The notes beneath the pieces were generated by a model that saw nothing but the letters and a program-made list of their open reading frames with translations, did not search any database and was not told the origin of the DNA. 64,000 bases of DNA from contig JAODUP010000056.1 of the NCBI GenBank assembly GCA_025642065.1, forward strand, positions 356,001-420,000, read 5' to 3'. The position numbers were made by a program, and so were the translations under genes. The DNA comes from Paralvinella palmiformis. Lineage: Eukaryota > Annelida > Polychaeta > Terebellida > Alvinellidae. Positions 11,292-22,774 of this stretch are shown here, in pieces. Every line of letters begins with the position of its first letter. Position 1 is the stretch's first letter.

Positions 11292-12830
11292 TACAGCCAC
11301 GTCTCGTTTATCTGCACGCTTGTCTTCCCATTGAAATCGAGCAGATTAACGAATCATGCGTATTGTTGACTACCTACCAGGATTACTACAACTTCGGCAA
11401 CATTAATTGATCACATTTAAACAAATAATTTTAAAAAATGGCTATTTTGTGAATCATAATCACGGATGTTGTCGACCATTTTTTAACCTTCATACCAGCA
11501 AAATTAAAAGAAAAACAAAACACATTTAACAAATAAAGTAAGATTATTCACCGATCTTAGATCAAATTGATTTGCTGAACACGTTAGCCGCAATAAGGTG
11601 CTGTCACATGGCGAATGAATAATTTTGTTGCGAACCCAAATACATTTTCTTTTATTAATATAGATTACTGGAAGTACTCGGGTTACGCCTACTCCGACTT
11701 ATGATAAAATAATGAACGTACCCCCACAAAATCTTAAAAGTTGTTGTTACCAGTTACCGACCACGTTTCGTAGTTACGGACCGGCGAACTAGATTTGGCG
11801 CGGCGTGCGAGGAAGAATATGTCGTCAAGCGTCGCCTAGCCGAGGAGGGAGACTCAGTTCCCGCCATACGCCATCTTAGATTACCCGCCTAAGAAAGCCA
11901 AATTGAAGAGTTTGTTGCGAGTAGGGATTGGTTTAAGCGGTTTAAGGTACGTACCAATATACACAATGTGAAATTCCAAGCTGTAATGTCGGATGTACCG
12001 CTGTGTATGTATGGAAGCGTGTGTCCACAACATGAACTGATTTTATTAAAGCGAGTCTTTCTGTACTACTGTACAGTGGTCACGTGGTATATTACATGTT
12101 AACCACTAGGGATAAGCATACATTATTTTATAACACAAATACATCAATATACAAGCTGAAGCAGCAAGTGCTGATCATGATGCAGCTAGTGATTTCCTTG
12201 GAGCTTTGGCTGACATAATTTAGGTCTTCAATTTGGATGAGACAGGATTATTCTGGAAGAGAATGCCACATCGGTCATACATGGCCAAGGAAAAGAATTC
12301 AGCCTCTGGACATAAAGCAGCTAAGGACCGACTGGCATTATTGCTTGGTGGCAATGATGCAGGAGATTTTAAGCTAAAGTCCTTGCTTATCTACCGGGCT
12401 GAGAATCCAAGGCCACTCAAGACAGTTTGGAAGAGTTCTCGTCCAGTGCCATGTAAGTCCAAGAAGGCATGGGTAACGCTTAATACAAACGCTGGACTTG
12501 GCAGTGGAAGCTGATTATATGACCCTGTTGCTGGAATCGTATGGGGAATTGGTTATCCCCTGAGGATCTCATCCAGTTGGAAGAACAGATGATTGTGGAG
12601 GATGAGGGGGCAGAAACACCAGAATCCAAGAGGTTCCATAGTATGGAACTCGCCGATGCTTTCATACAAACGGAAGAAGGGATGGAAAAGTTTGAGGCCC
12701 AGGATCCGAACTCCTCCAGATACAGTAAAGTGTACAGGGCAGTTATGGGGGGCTTGACGTGCTACAGGGAGATCTGAGAGGAGGAGAAAATGGTTTCCTT
12801 TCAGATTAGCCTTGAACATTTCTTTAAGAA
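11292..12830 (+). mobile_element. Pogo/Tigger-like DNA transposon remnant
   Basis: After a TA (11292-11293) the sequence CAGCCACGTCTCGTTTATCT resembles a Tigger terminal repeat. Further on, about 11900-11955, comes the end of a CENP-B type helix-turn-helix (EEFVASRDWFKRFK). The transposase core follows at 12150-12510 with FNLDETGLFWKRMPHRSYMA, SGHKAAKDRLALLLGGN and KAWVT; the Asp of LDETGLFW is the usual first catalytic residue of the DDE domain. The C-terminal part (12541-12776) has FEAQDPNSSRYSKVYRAV and CYREI, typical of Tigger proteins. A stop lies before VFNLDET and several frames are needed; the middle catalytic part is lost. The right terminal repeat was not found. Confidence 0.85.
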
Positions 12831-15099
12831 GGCGTAGAGGCCTTCGGCATCCATAGAGGCTCCTGCTTCACCTCCTACATTCTCTTTACCTTCGATAGCT
12901 ATCTTCCTTCTAATAAGACTGTATCTCCCCTACAAGTTCGCCCCTTCCAGTATGTAAGCCAACCAGAGGAGAACGGTAAGAAATTGTTCTGCTTTATGAG
13001 TGGCTTTTCTTAACCTGTATAACATTGTTAGCATGTTCTAGGTAAGGAATGTTTTATTTGTATATAACTGTACATTTTTGTTAGGAGTTATTTTTCATAC
13101 ATAAATAACAAATATGAGAATTATTACCATAGGCGAGTGATTCAGGTACGTATTGCACAATGGTTTAAGGATCAGAGGCTGGCGGTTCCTACATTTAGAG
13201 AGTATATACAAATTCGGCTTACGAACGTACTTAAAGACGTGTGTGCGTGTGTGTGTGTGTCTGTGTGTCACAGTTCATAGGTACACTTTATTTATTGTGT
13301 TGATGATGTTGTTGACTTGAGTTGTCTTCTCATAGTCTTCTCATAAGTGCAGTTTTTTCTTCTTATTTATCATATTATAACTAAGTTGTCTACACTTACA
13401 GCACGTTGTTTTGTTGTGGTTATAGCGGTCCCATATTGGTATTTTAATTTTGCTTATTTTGTCTTATAAATGACGTTGGAAACGGTTGCGTATATGATTT
13501 CAATGCAGTATTCGACCAATTTCAGTTTACGCCATGATGTTTGTTTCTGAGCAGGAGTTACCAGATGATAAATTATAACTTTTTGTTTTGATTATCTAGT
13601 CAAAACCTTCTTCGCGCTCCAGGTTTTAATAACTTGTTTATAGCCATGATACTGGATGGATTTTTGACCCACTTGTCACTATCACAAATACAGCGTTCTA
13701 AGAACTAGGGCTATTAATTATATTAATATTATTACCATTCAGCGAGTGAAGTGAGCGGATCCTGTAAACGGTAAGGGGTTTGTGTTGCTGCTGAATTTAG
13801 TCTTTTATAAAGCTGGCTGTTGCGGGATACTCTTGGCGACCTTTAGTTCTGATGCCGTAAATTCACTATTTTCTACCAATTACTTTCCAAACTCATTATA
13901 GGACTCTAATTAAAACGTCCTAGATCATGTTACATGTGGTCATTAGATTATTATATCTAGCTATAGGACATAACGGACGACAACTAACGATCCGCGTGTG
14001 TGTCATGGAACTGGTGATCATGGGATTTAGTAATTGATTAATTTGCTTGGATCATTGGAATCCACTTGTTCATCGATTAATTGCCCCCAAAACCCTTTAA
14101 AACGGGGCTTCATATTTGGCATTCCTCGCATTTTACGCAACATTAGTACGTGATTTGTTAAGAAAGTTTCAACCAAGCCATCATAATGGAGCACCTTACG
14201 GCATATGCTCTACATAAAATAAGCGTATTTTCAGTGATTTTGGTGCAGTTTTGTTTTGCCTTTCTCTGCTGTTTATGTTTTTCGTTAATTGTATTTAAGG
14301 CTCTGTATCAATATATAGATCGTCATCTTTACGTTTGGTAACCCAAATAAATGACGGTAACTACCTGAAAGCGAATGGAAGTAATTTATTTACAACGCGT
14401 TCTAGCAAATAAATTGCTTTCTTCGTATTATATTTATTCACAATCAGATATTGACTTCTATCAGTTGTGAAGAAAATGCACACTACAAATATAACATCGT
14501 GATGTTTAGTATGAAAAAACACGGTTGAGTAGCAAATGATATTTATTTGCACTGGATTTTGCAATGTTGTACAGTTTATTTCATACAATTGGTTAGTATA
14601 TGTGTTACCTTACTCATGACAAATAAGTTGTTTAAAGCACATAGTAAGGAGGGAAAAACATTCGACGAGTTACATTCCACTGGAAATGTGTCAACACAGG
14701 CAGATCCCGCGTAATTCCCCTCCCCTTCCCGTGTTTTTAACAATTGATTTATACGAATTTCCGGAATGATCCATGCGGTCAAGAAAAAAAATGGAATCTG
14801 TCTAAAACAAAAACTTTTTCATTCGGATGATATCCTAAACAGGATCGACCATGTTGTCTTTCTATGACATCTAGTAGTTATATAGGTCAGGTTATTTGTG
14901 CCGCGAATATAGATCGATAATAAATCATTTATTCGATTGACATATCATCCCACTTGGTGTTTTTTTCCATAAATCTGACATCTTAATTAAGCTAGCACTC
15001 GACAAAATATGAACCAGTTTATAGACCTCGACGAAATATGGTCAAAGGTTCGTCTAGATGTTTTGATTTGTACCTTAGCTGGCGGCAGCTGAATTTATT
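12831..15099. other. Gene-free stretch upstream of copy B
   Basis: AT-rich sequence with a short GT run near 13245. About 14205-14300 matches, in inverted orientation, 30825-30912 (shared words TATTTTCAGTGATTTT and CTGCTGTTTATGTTTTTCGT), so it is a dispersed repeat of unknown type. The promoter of copy B should be near 15000-15099, but I see no clear TATA or initiator motif. Confidence 0.5.
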
Positions 15100-16260
15100 A
15101 TGTCTAGTACACCGCAGTTGTTGGGTAATGTAGGCAAGCCCGATCTGCCGATAACTGACTCATCTAGGAATACATATGGCGAAAGTCTTCACAGAACGAG
15201 GTCGGAGGTCATCGTATCCCAGTTTCCGCCGGCTACACACCGCCCCAGGAGCGCCACCTCCACGGCCAACCCGATCACCAACAGATGGTTAAATGGCTTC
15301 AGCATACCTCACAGCGAAACCATGTTGAACTCTGTGCTCGAGCCAGATGATAAGACACAGGAAGATGACATCGGCGTGGAAGATTCAAAACAGAAAGGAG
15401 GTCGATCTATTTTAGCGCGTAAGTGTCAGAAAGTCGATTGGTATCCGGAATTAAAGTTAATAAGATGAAATTGAAAGTGTTTTCGCTAATATATCAAACC
15501 ATACAGAATATACCATTGATCTGAAAGAAAACTAGACCGAGCGCTCAGTGATGTTTGATTGAGCAGCCATGACCAAACAGCACTGACTTCCGTTCGGGGG
15601 GGGGGGAAATAATGCTGAAGAGGCTGCGCTTCGAGTTTTGAACCTATGAATACGGACATTTATGGTGATGTGTGCATTATAATTTTGTGTATGCAGATAA
15701 TCTGTTTTATTCCTGTCCTATTATATGCCATGAAATATGTAAATGTTGTTTTATGCAAGTCGGTAGATCTAGTTTAATTGGGATCTAGTTTAATTGGGAT
15801 CAAACGCCAGTGAGTTGTCGAATAGGCTAAATATAATTATAGCTAAACTAAATTTCCCGCCAAATATTTCAACAACGATTTAACAGCTATTTTAAATGTG
15901 TTCCTTATATTTACTGATGAAAAGATATTTCTTTTGTATTACTTCTAAGCCCACGGCTTATCCAATCATCGACACAACAATAATTCACCATGTTTATATA
16001 CTTGATTTTGTAGCCCGCGTTCCTTGTTGCCCCGGCCGGAAGTTAGGACCTGTTTGCCATCAAATCGACGACTGTGTTCGGTCTAGTTTTCTTTTAGGTT
16101 AATGGAATATACAGACACGAAGAAATTAATGATATATTTGTCATGTCATTTGTTGTATGACCATAGAACCTTCTCTCCTGCTGTTGTCCTCCCCCATGTT
16201 GTTAATATTTGATGTTGTCCTAGTTGAGCTCCAAGGGATTTAACTATACACATTTTGCAT

Positions 16261-16322
<62 letters not shown>

Positions 16323-19300
16323 CTCTTCCGGCGCCTCTTCTTTTTCTTCAAATGAATCAATAATATATGCCAGACTCGAGAGCGCCTCTGCCTCCTGCTA
16401 TGATGAGGTATTGGTCCGTGCCGACCTCCTGCTATAGCCTCGTCTTGCCTCTGCTATGTCTCTTTTTTGCTTATACAGCTGTATGGCTCTGAACTGTTGG
16501 ATCTGGCCCCACAGGTAGTTCTGACCTAGGTGACATTCTTTGTCTTGCATATGTCCTACACTTGCTTACTCTGAAGGGAAACTTGAGAATATGCTATATA
16601 GTCCTCGGCATGTGCAACATATAGCCAGGAATGTACTACAAAGAGACGAGCCCAGTTTCTTTTCTTTTTTTAAACAAGCCAGCTGTTGCTTCATGTGCGC
16701 CTTCGTACTCTCGTGTGATAGCCCGCCTTAGTATACCTCTTGATCACTGTTCGATCTGGATCATACCTTTTGTCTCATTTTCTAGAGTAGAGTCAGAGTA
16801 TTATGTAATACCTATCAAAAATGGATCAGATGTCAAGAACTAGGTCATTCTGCCAAAACTGAAAATTTGGGTCAGCATGTAAACAAGTTGAGGGGTCGGT
16901 TGATTTTCTGTGTAAACGTAGGTGACGCTGTAGGCGGACGTGTTGGCGCGAAGCTTACATAATTCTCGATGTAGGCCACAGGGTCTGTGTGACGCAACTT
17001 CTGCCTGTGGTGTACATACATAATTATCTGTGTAGCGTTGGCGCAGACTGGTGGGTTCATCCCAGCGATCCATCATGTAGGAAACGTAGGCAGAACCTCT
17101 CCCCATTTCAACGGGCCACTAATTGTGTGATCCGTCCCAGGTGATAAAAAAGAGGTTGGGAGGGTCGAAGGAACCTGTGGAGTCTTCCTTTTAAAAACAC
17201 GCATCTCTTGCCGATCCGTGACGCAAATATTTTTGCCTATTCATCCTCGCATATACCAATTCGCCGAAAACAGCCTGGGAAGTTCGGTGGGGAAATATTC
17301 TGGTATGCAGAACCCTCTAATTGTTGTTGTAGAGGCAGATACGATTGCATGACAAAAACTCCGGAAATTCATCAATTGAATTTTGCCAAAATGAAATATA
17401 TGATTTGTTTAGAAAATAAACATTGTGGATTTGCAGAATCAGTGCATTAACTTTTTTCAACCTTTAAACCGAAACATTATTTCTATGCTCTGTGTCAGGT
17501 TTCATAATCTACAAATATATTTTACGCGTTAACCATCTAAATATTTAAGGCTTTCGCAAATGGAAGGCAGAAGCGGAACCAAGAACAGCATGGCTGCTGC
17601 TATTCTTCTGCATTATCCCTGTAAACGTCCTGATGGGAATAGAATTCATCGTATTTGGCATATACTATGTGGAATTCGTCGACTATTATGAAGTGTCATT
17701 TGCTAGTGTAGGCTTAATATTTACCATCAGAGCGTTATCTTCCAGTGTTTTCGGTAAGTTAATTCCACATTTAGAATAAATTTGTTATGTACATTATATT
17801 TATTTATAAAATAGAAGAAAATGTAAATTAAAGAAATGTTGCTCATAAATTATATGAGGTTCCGGTCTAATATTTATTTTAGCAGTTGTATCTGAAAATG
17901 TTCATATCTATGCTTGCCTGTCCCATGAAAATTTCGTTTGAATACACACCTTGACTGTATAGATTGGAGTGGAAAATAAGATGAATTTGTATATTATATA
18001 TGGTAAGCAGTATTTGGATAAGCAAATTATCAGCAAAGAGCATTTGAATGTATAGATTTGATTACGAAATAAGATGAATTTGTATATTCCAGGTTTAGTA
18101 ACCAGTAGCTTGATAAAGAAATTCTCAGCAAGGAAAATCTGTATATGTGGTGGAATAGTCATATCCATATCACAGATCTCAAGCAGTTTGGCGCCAAACG
18201 TCTACATGTTGTACGTCACATATGGGCTGTTCCTTGGTAAATATCGATATCGATTTGCCCTGCCATTGCTTGATAAGAAACAGGACTAATCCTGTAACAG
18301 TGAGGTACTGACGTATGTTTTGCATTGTGTACCATGAATAACATTGTCTCATTCGATGAGAGCTGATTTTGGGTTACTAAGCTGAACACCTTCCATAATG
18401 TACATTATGTACGTTCTTTCAGGTATTGGTAATAATATGGCACAGATGGTAACCAATGTACTCGTCCAGAAGCTCTTCACCACCAACAGAGGGTTTGGTG
18501 GTAGCTGTAGTATGTTGGGATTCAGTATTGGTAATCTCGGCGGTTCAGTGGTCGTCACCTACTTAATCCACGAATATGGATGGAGAGGATCGATGCTAAT
18601 TATGGCCGGGATATTTACTCATATCATTATGTTTGGAACACTCTATAGAGAGCCAAATAATCGTAAGCCCGATCCTAGGAAGATTCAGATGGTGCAGAAC
18701 GGCAAACCTCAACTTGCCTCAACTCAGAAAGAAGGAGCTACCAATGAGCGGCTTGAGGAGTTAGACTCAAGGAATACCGTGAGCATCCAGATGACGACAG
18801 ACGAGTCGTCATCGGCGACAAATCCAGAAATAATGGCTCCTGGTGGCTTGAACAAATTGACCAATGTATTAGTAGACGAGAATCAAGAGGACAAGAGAAC
18901 GGCCGAAGAACCGCTACTTCTTGTAAAGGAACAGCTTCAACAGGATATCGAGACCGAACAGTCACAACAAGATGAAGGAAAAGAAAACGATAAAGATCAG
19001 AGTGACGATCAGCAATCCCGTTTTCAGCAAAATAGTTCTGGTAATGCGATAAAGTCGTTCGTCGCGGATGTGTTTGACTGTGGTCTTTGCAAGGACTACA
19101 CTCTGGTAGTTCACTGTTTATGTTCAATGCTGTGGTTTTACAACCTGTCTGTATACTTACAACATATGCCTAATAAAGCCGTCAGGTTGGGAATGACCAA
19201 GGAGAACGTGCGTACCCTGATGTCCGTCTTGGCCATATCAGTGATATGTTGTAGGGTTATCGTCTCGATTATGGCCAATTTGAAGTGGATCAACAGAATG

Positions 19301-19942
19301 GCGATGTACGGATGTGGCATCGTCGTTGGAGGTTTTGGTAGCTATCTGACGCTGATCCACAGCTTTAGTGGCTTCTTTGCAGCGTCTCTGTTACAAGGTA
19401 TTCAACTGGGTAGGTATCATTATTATGATGGTATTCCGCTTGGAAAGCATGTTGTTCGCTACCTTTAATACCCTTATGACGTTGCGTTATATTATTCGCT
19501 CTAGGTATCTCCTGTACGATCATGTATGTTGTCCTGGTGGACATGCGTGGCATCAGAAAACTACCCAAGGCACTGGCCATGTTCAACTTGATCATTGCTT
19601 TAGGTATAATGGCTGCATCTCCTATATCTGGTAAGTCTGAGTATGACGTTCTGTGTTCCAGTTAGCTTACTGAGCGACGCCCATGAATTATGCATAAACT
19701 AAAGTACGTCTGTTTGTTCACATCGTCGAAAGTGTAGATGAAAATAATCTGATTTTTCTATTTTAGGTCGTATCTATGACGTCACACAGAATTACGACAC
19801 TCCATTTATATTATCTGGTACTTTGGCCGTGTTTTCCGGACTTGTGATAATTGCCAAAGTAATTAATAAAAGGATTACTGGACTTGGAAAACACAGCGAG
19901 AAAAAAATGCATATGGTTGATGATGTTCGGAGTAAAGATTAG
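15100..19942 (+). CDS. MCT-like (SLC16/MFS) transporter, copy B, six exons, 651 aa
   Basis: Exons 15100-15418, 17550-17753, 18093-18236, 18423-19409, 19505-19630, 19767-19942. All junctions are GT-AG, all introns are phase 1, and the frame is open to TAG. The first ATG of exon 1 is used because it aligns with the start of copy C (MSS, then TRSEVIVSQF). Exon 1 codes a hydrophilic N-terminus. Exon 2 holds TM1 and the start of TM2 (AWLLLFFCIIPVNVLMGIEF). Exon 3 covers TM2-TM3. Exon 4 covers TM4-TM10 (LFTTNRGFGGSCSMLGFSIG, then GWRGSMLIMAG), with a long acidic, Gln-rich loop between TM6 and TM7. Exons 5-6 give the end of TM10 to TM12 (LVDMRGIRKLPKALAMFN and RIYDVTQNY). The overall plan is that of monocarboxylate transporters, plasma-membrane carriers. 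The usual DGGWGW before TM1 is absent and TM8 reads SVLAISVICCR, so substrate and proton coupling are open. Intron 1 carries a P-type MITE. Confidence 0.9.
15514..16104. mobile_element. P-superfamily MITE with 8-bp target duplication
   Basis: A 591-base non-coding element in intron 1 of transporter copy B. The left end CATTGATCTGAAAGAAAACT and the right end (reverse complement CATTAACCTAAAAGAAAACT) form inverted repeats of at least 27 bases with three mismatches, followed by looser subterminal similarity. Both sides carry the same 8 bases, GAATATAC (15506-15513 and 16105-16112). An 8-base duplication with CA...TG ends fits the P superfamily. The outer ~300 bases on the left and ~260 on the right match the ends of the THAP-encoding element at 26847-29741, so this looks like its internally deleted derivative. 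A 20-base tandem copy (GATCTAGTTTAATTGG) lies near 15765-15800. Confidence 0.93.
16260..16321. repeat. (TA)n microsatellite in intron 1 of copy B
   Basis: About 60 bases of pure TA repeat. Confidence 0.95.
16840..17106 (-). pseudogene. Unrecognised coding-like antisense frame in intron 1 of copy B
   Basis: An 88-codon open frame on the minus strand, richer in GC than its surroundings (contains RWDEPTSLRQRYTDNYVCTP and SVTYVYTENQ). The pattern of a Thr-Asp-Asn-Tyr-Val block followed by an Ala-rich and Tyr-Val-Tyr block faintly recalls the C-terminal part of carboxylesterases, but I cannot assign it. It may be a remnant of a retroposed gene. A second overlapping frame (16872-17060) shares the strand. 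Confidence 0.25.
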
Positions 19943-21371
19943 CAATCGCAATATTGACACCTTTTGGGAATATGGTTTATACAAATTGCATGTCACATGT
20001 GTGCACCTGTATGGTTTTAATTGTTTAATCGGCGACAGCCAACTGAAGGCTGCATCCATTATGAATATCGATGTGTATAAATTCATTAGTAATGTTTTCG
20101 CCTTTTCGTGGCGAATGACACATAATCACTATCTGCACAAGGTATGGATTTCAGCAAAATGAACGAGTGAAAATCAAACTGTCCTTTGTATCACTCTTCG
20201 GAACAGCCTTGCCTCATGTTGTATCACCATACTTTATATTTTTAGTACACTCGATACTTACGCAATACGAATAACATACATTGCCATAAAACACCCCCTC
20301 CTCTATAACCGCCACACACTAATCGCGATAAATCAAATAGATCCACCAATGCTTTTAATTCAGTGGTATAAAGTGTGTTCATTGGTCAATATCATCGGCC
20401 ATAAAACGAAAATCGTTTGGTGTATATGTATGTGTATTGATTGACAAACTGTCAAAAAAGTTACGATCATGACGGTGCTGATCGTGATCATGTGATCGGT
20501 GATGGATTAAATTGGGGTTAACAAGGGATCAGAAACGACGTGTAATTATTCATGTATATTATATATTCTATTCTTGCTAATAAATAATTATTCCGACAAT
20601 TTGTAAAGAAAAATGTTCAGTTACCTTTCTAGGTTTTCTTTATATTTCTTCAAAGAGATGTACAGTCACGTCTTTCTTTAAGTTGTCATTATATAGATGC
20701 TTTGGAATGCGAGAAACTGAAAACTTTTTCTGAAGTTGATAGTCAAACTACATTTCATCTTAATATGGATATAAAAATGAACATATTGTTTAGTTCACAT
20801 TTTTTAAATTGATAATCACCCCGATTTAGTAAATTTGATATTATTTTAATAATGTTATATATATATTATAGGCTTACATTTGCCCGTATTTCCCATTCCA
20901 CATTTAGGTTTTACTGTCCAGCCAACTGGGCTGAGCAGTAGTAGCTCCTCGTGGCCCTTTTGTCAGTGTGTCTCCATAGCATACATATCTATTTGATTGA
21001 TCATTCGCCGTCATGGTGAAAAAGATCCGTTTCTTTTAGAATTGCGTGTCATTTAATAACTTGCTCGGTTGGTCCATGAGGCCCATGTTTTGTGCCGAAA
21101 CCCTCATTTTGGTCTCCCATTTCCCTCGTGTAACACCTGGTTTTGTATATGATATTTTTGTATAACAATAAACGGTGTATATCGGTGTGCGTCTTATTTG
21201 GTCTGTATGAGTGTAAGAACACTACACACTGATTTTTAATATTGAGTCATTCAGTGGCGGATCTACGGGGGAGGGGGTATATATCTCGAAGTCCAAGGGA
21301 CCTATACAAGTAGTTCGTTATAACCGACTTGTTGGTTGTATTGGGCGGGAGAAATACGAGCTTGATTGATT
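19943..21371. other. 3' flank of copy B, gene-free
   Basis: Contains possible polyadenylation words (near 20580 and 21168). About 20430-20550 resembles 41340-41430 (shared GATCATGAC, GTGCTGAT, GGTTAACAA and GGATCA words in the same order), a dispersed repeat linked at 41 kb to a pogo-like frame. No gene seen. Confidence 0.5.
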
Positions 21372-22068
21372 TTAGATCCTCAACGTGTGGGTGGGCGGGG
21401 CAAACGCAACCTTTCTTTTCTGGGCTGAAAAGAATCGATCATGCTCTTGCAGCCATTCTGTAAAGAGAGGAGACGTCATCCATGATTTTTGGTTGGCTTT
21501 GTATGGGAGAGGAGTTTTTACACCTTTAAAGCACCGTGGCTTAGCGCTCTTGCCTATTACCAGCAGAGGCAGTTTATTTGTGTCTGACATGTTGGCGCGG
21601 GGTAGAATAGTCAGTCTCTCTTTCGATCGTTTCCCACCATTGCACGATTCACCTTTCATCTGATTCACAACACAACACACGAAAACAAATATCATGCCGT
21701 TTTTTGAAGCGTTCTAGCCACCCGGAACTACCAACGAAGTCATATACACCAAGACCTTTGGCCAAGTCTGCGGCTTTCTCCTGTAACATCGGTCCAGAGA
21801 CCGGGAAGTTGTTTTAAGGGAACATTTTTGAACCACATTAGCAGAGTTGTTTCTACATCTGTATGTTTAGCACTTCTGATTCGTTTACGAGTAGGAGCAC
21901 CAATTTCGGTTTTTAGAATAGAGTCCTTGGTTTTTATCCATGTTGATAGTGTACTTGCAGGGACATAATACTCCTTCGCTATCATTGCCTTGGATTTGAC
22001 ACTTTGTTTACTTCCTGTAGAGCTTCAATCGTTGTCTCAATACTGACGTTCTTGCGTTTGGTGGCCAT
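21372..22068 (-). mobile_element. Pogo/Tigger-like transposase remnant
   Basis: On the minus strand an ATG at 22068 opens MATKRKNVSIETTIEALQEV. After a small break follow a helix-turn-helix (VPASTLSTWIKTKDSIL), then, in a shifted frame, the CENP-B type second helix-turn-helix ([34 protein letters not shown]). The DDE region survives as GKRSKERLTILPRANMSD, LLVIGKSAKPRCFKGV, SWMTSPLFTEWL and FFSAQKRKVAFA. The piece with the first catalytic Asp is missing and the frame breaks at least three times. It is a different lineage from the element at 11.3-12.8 kb. A SINE sits just upstream of the ATG. Confidence 0.9.
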
Positions 22069-22090
22069 TGTAGAGATAACTGATTAATGA

Positions 22091-22448
22091 TTTGGTTTTG
22101 TTGTTCGGGGAGAATCCCCAGGCTGTTGCTTAATCAGCACAGCCTCTATGTTGGAGTGGTTGAGAAACCTCCTCCCCCACCACTCACAGGGGAGCAGTAC
22201 GGAAAGATGGAGCCGAAATACCCTGATCACTGCCAGAGTGTTTTACGTCCTCAGGGTTTTTTTAACGTCCCCCTTTATTTTAAATAATTCAGTGGAGACG
22301 GCAGCGCCATTTAACGTGATCAGCCACCCACGATGTAGTGAGCCAAGAAATTAATCCCTGGAAAAGCTTCGACCTCTTACGGGGTTCGAACCTGCGACAG
22401 TTGGCACCAAGTGCCGGGTGCTTAACCGCTAGACCACCGGAGCTCACT
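22091..22448 (-). mobile_element. tRNA-derived SINE, family 1, copy 2, with target duplication
   Basis: Minus-strand SINE starting at 22448 with AGTGAGCTCCGGTGGTCTAG and a perfect B box (GGTTCGAACCC), ending at 22091 in an A-rich tail. It is flanked by ACTGATTAATGA (22079-22090) and ACTGATTATTGA (22449-22460), a 12-base duplication with one change. It landed 11-12 bases upstream of the ATG of the pogo-like frame at 22068. Confidence 0.93.
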
Positions 22449-22653
22449 ACTGATTATTGACTATATTTCACCTCTATTTATACACCACTTCGATATTTTA
22501 GCACACCGTTTGTTTCAAATAAATTGCAATTAACACATGGTTGGCAGCTCAGCAATGGAATCATCACTCAGTACAAAGACAAATGAACACTGGGTGCTAC
22601 TTGTTTTTTAATCTGTTGGTGAAACTGATATTTTATAATTGGTTTATAACAAT

Positions 22654-22660
<7 letters not shown>

Positions 22661-22701
<41 letters not shown>
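22661..22701. repeat. (TA)n microsatellite
   Basis: Pure TA run between the SINE and the LINE 3' end. Confidence 0.9.
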
Positions 22702-22704
<3 letters not shown>

Positions 22705-22774
22705 CTTCGTACTTTATACATGGTATGCAGCACAATAATGTGTAGTAGAAATATGAATAATATCTAAAAAATGA

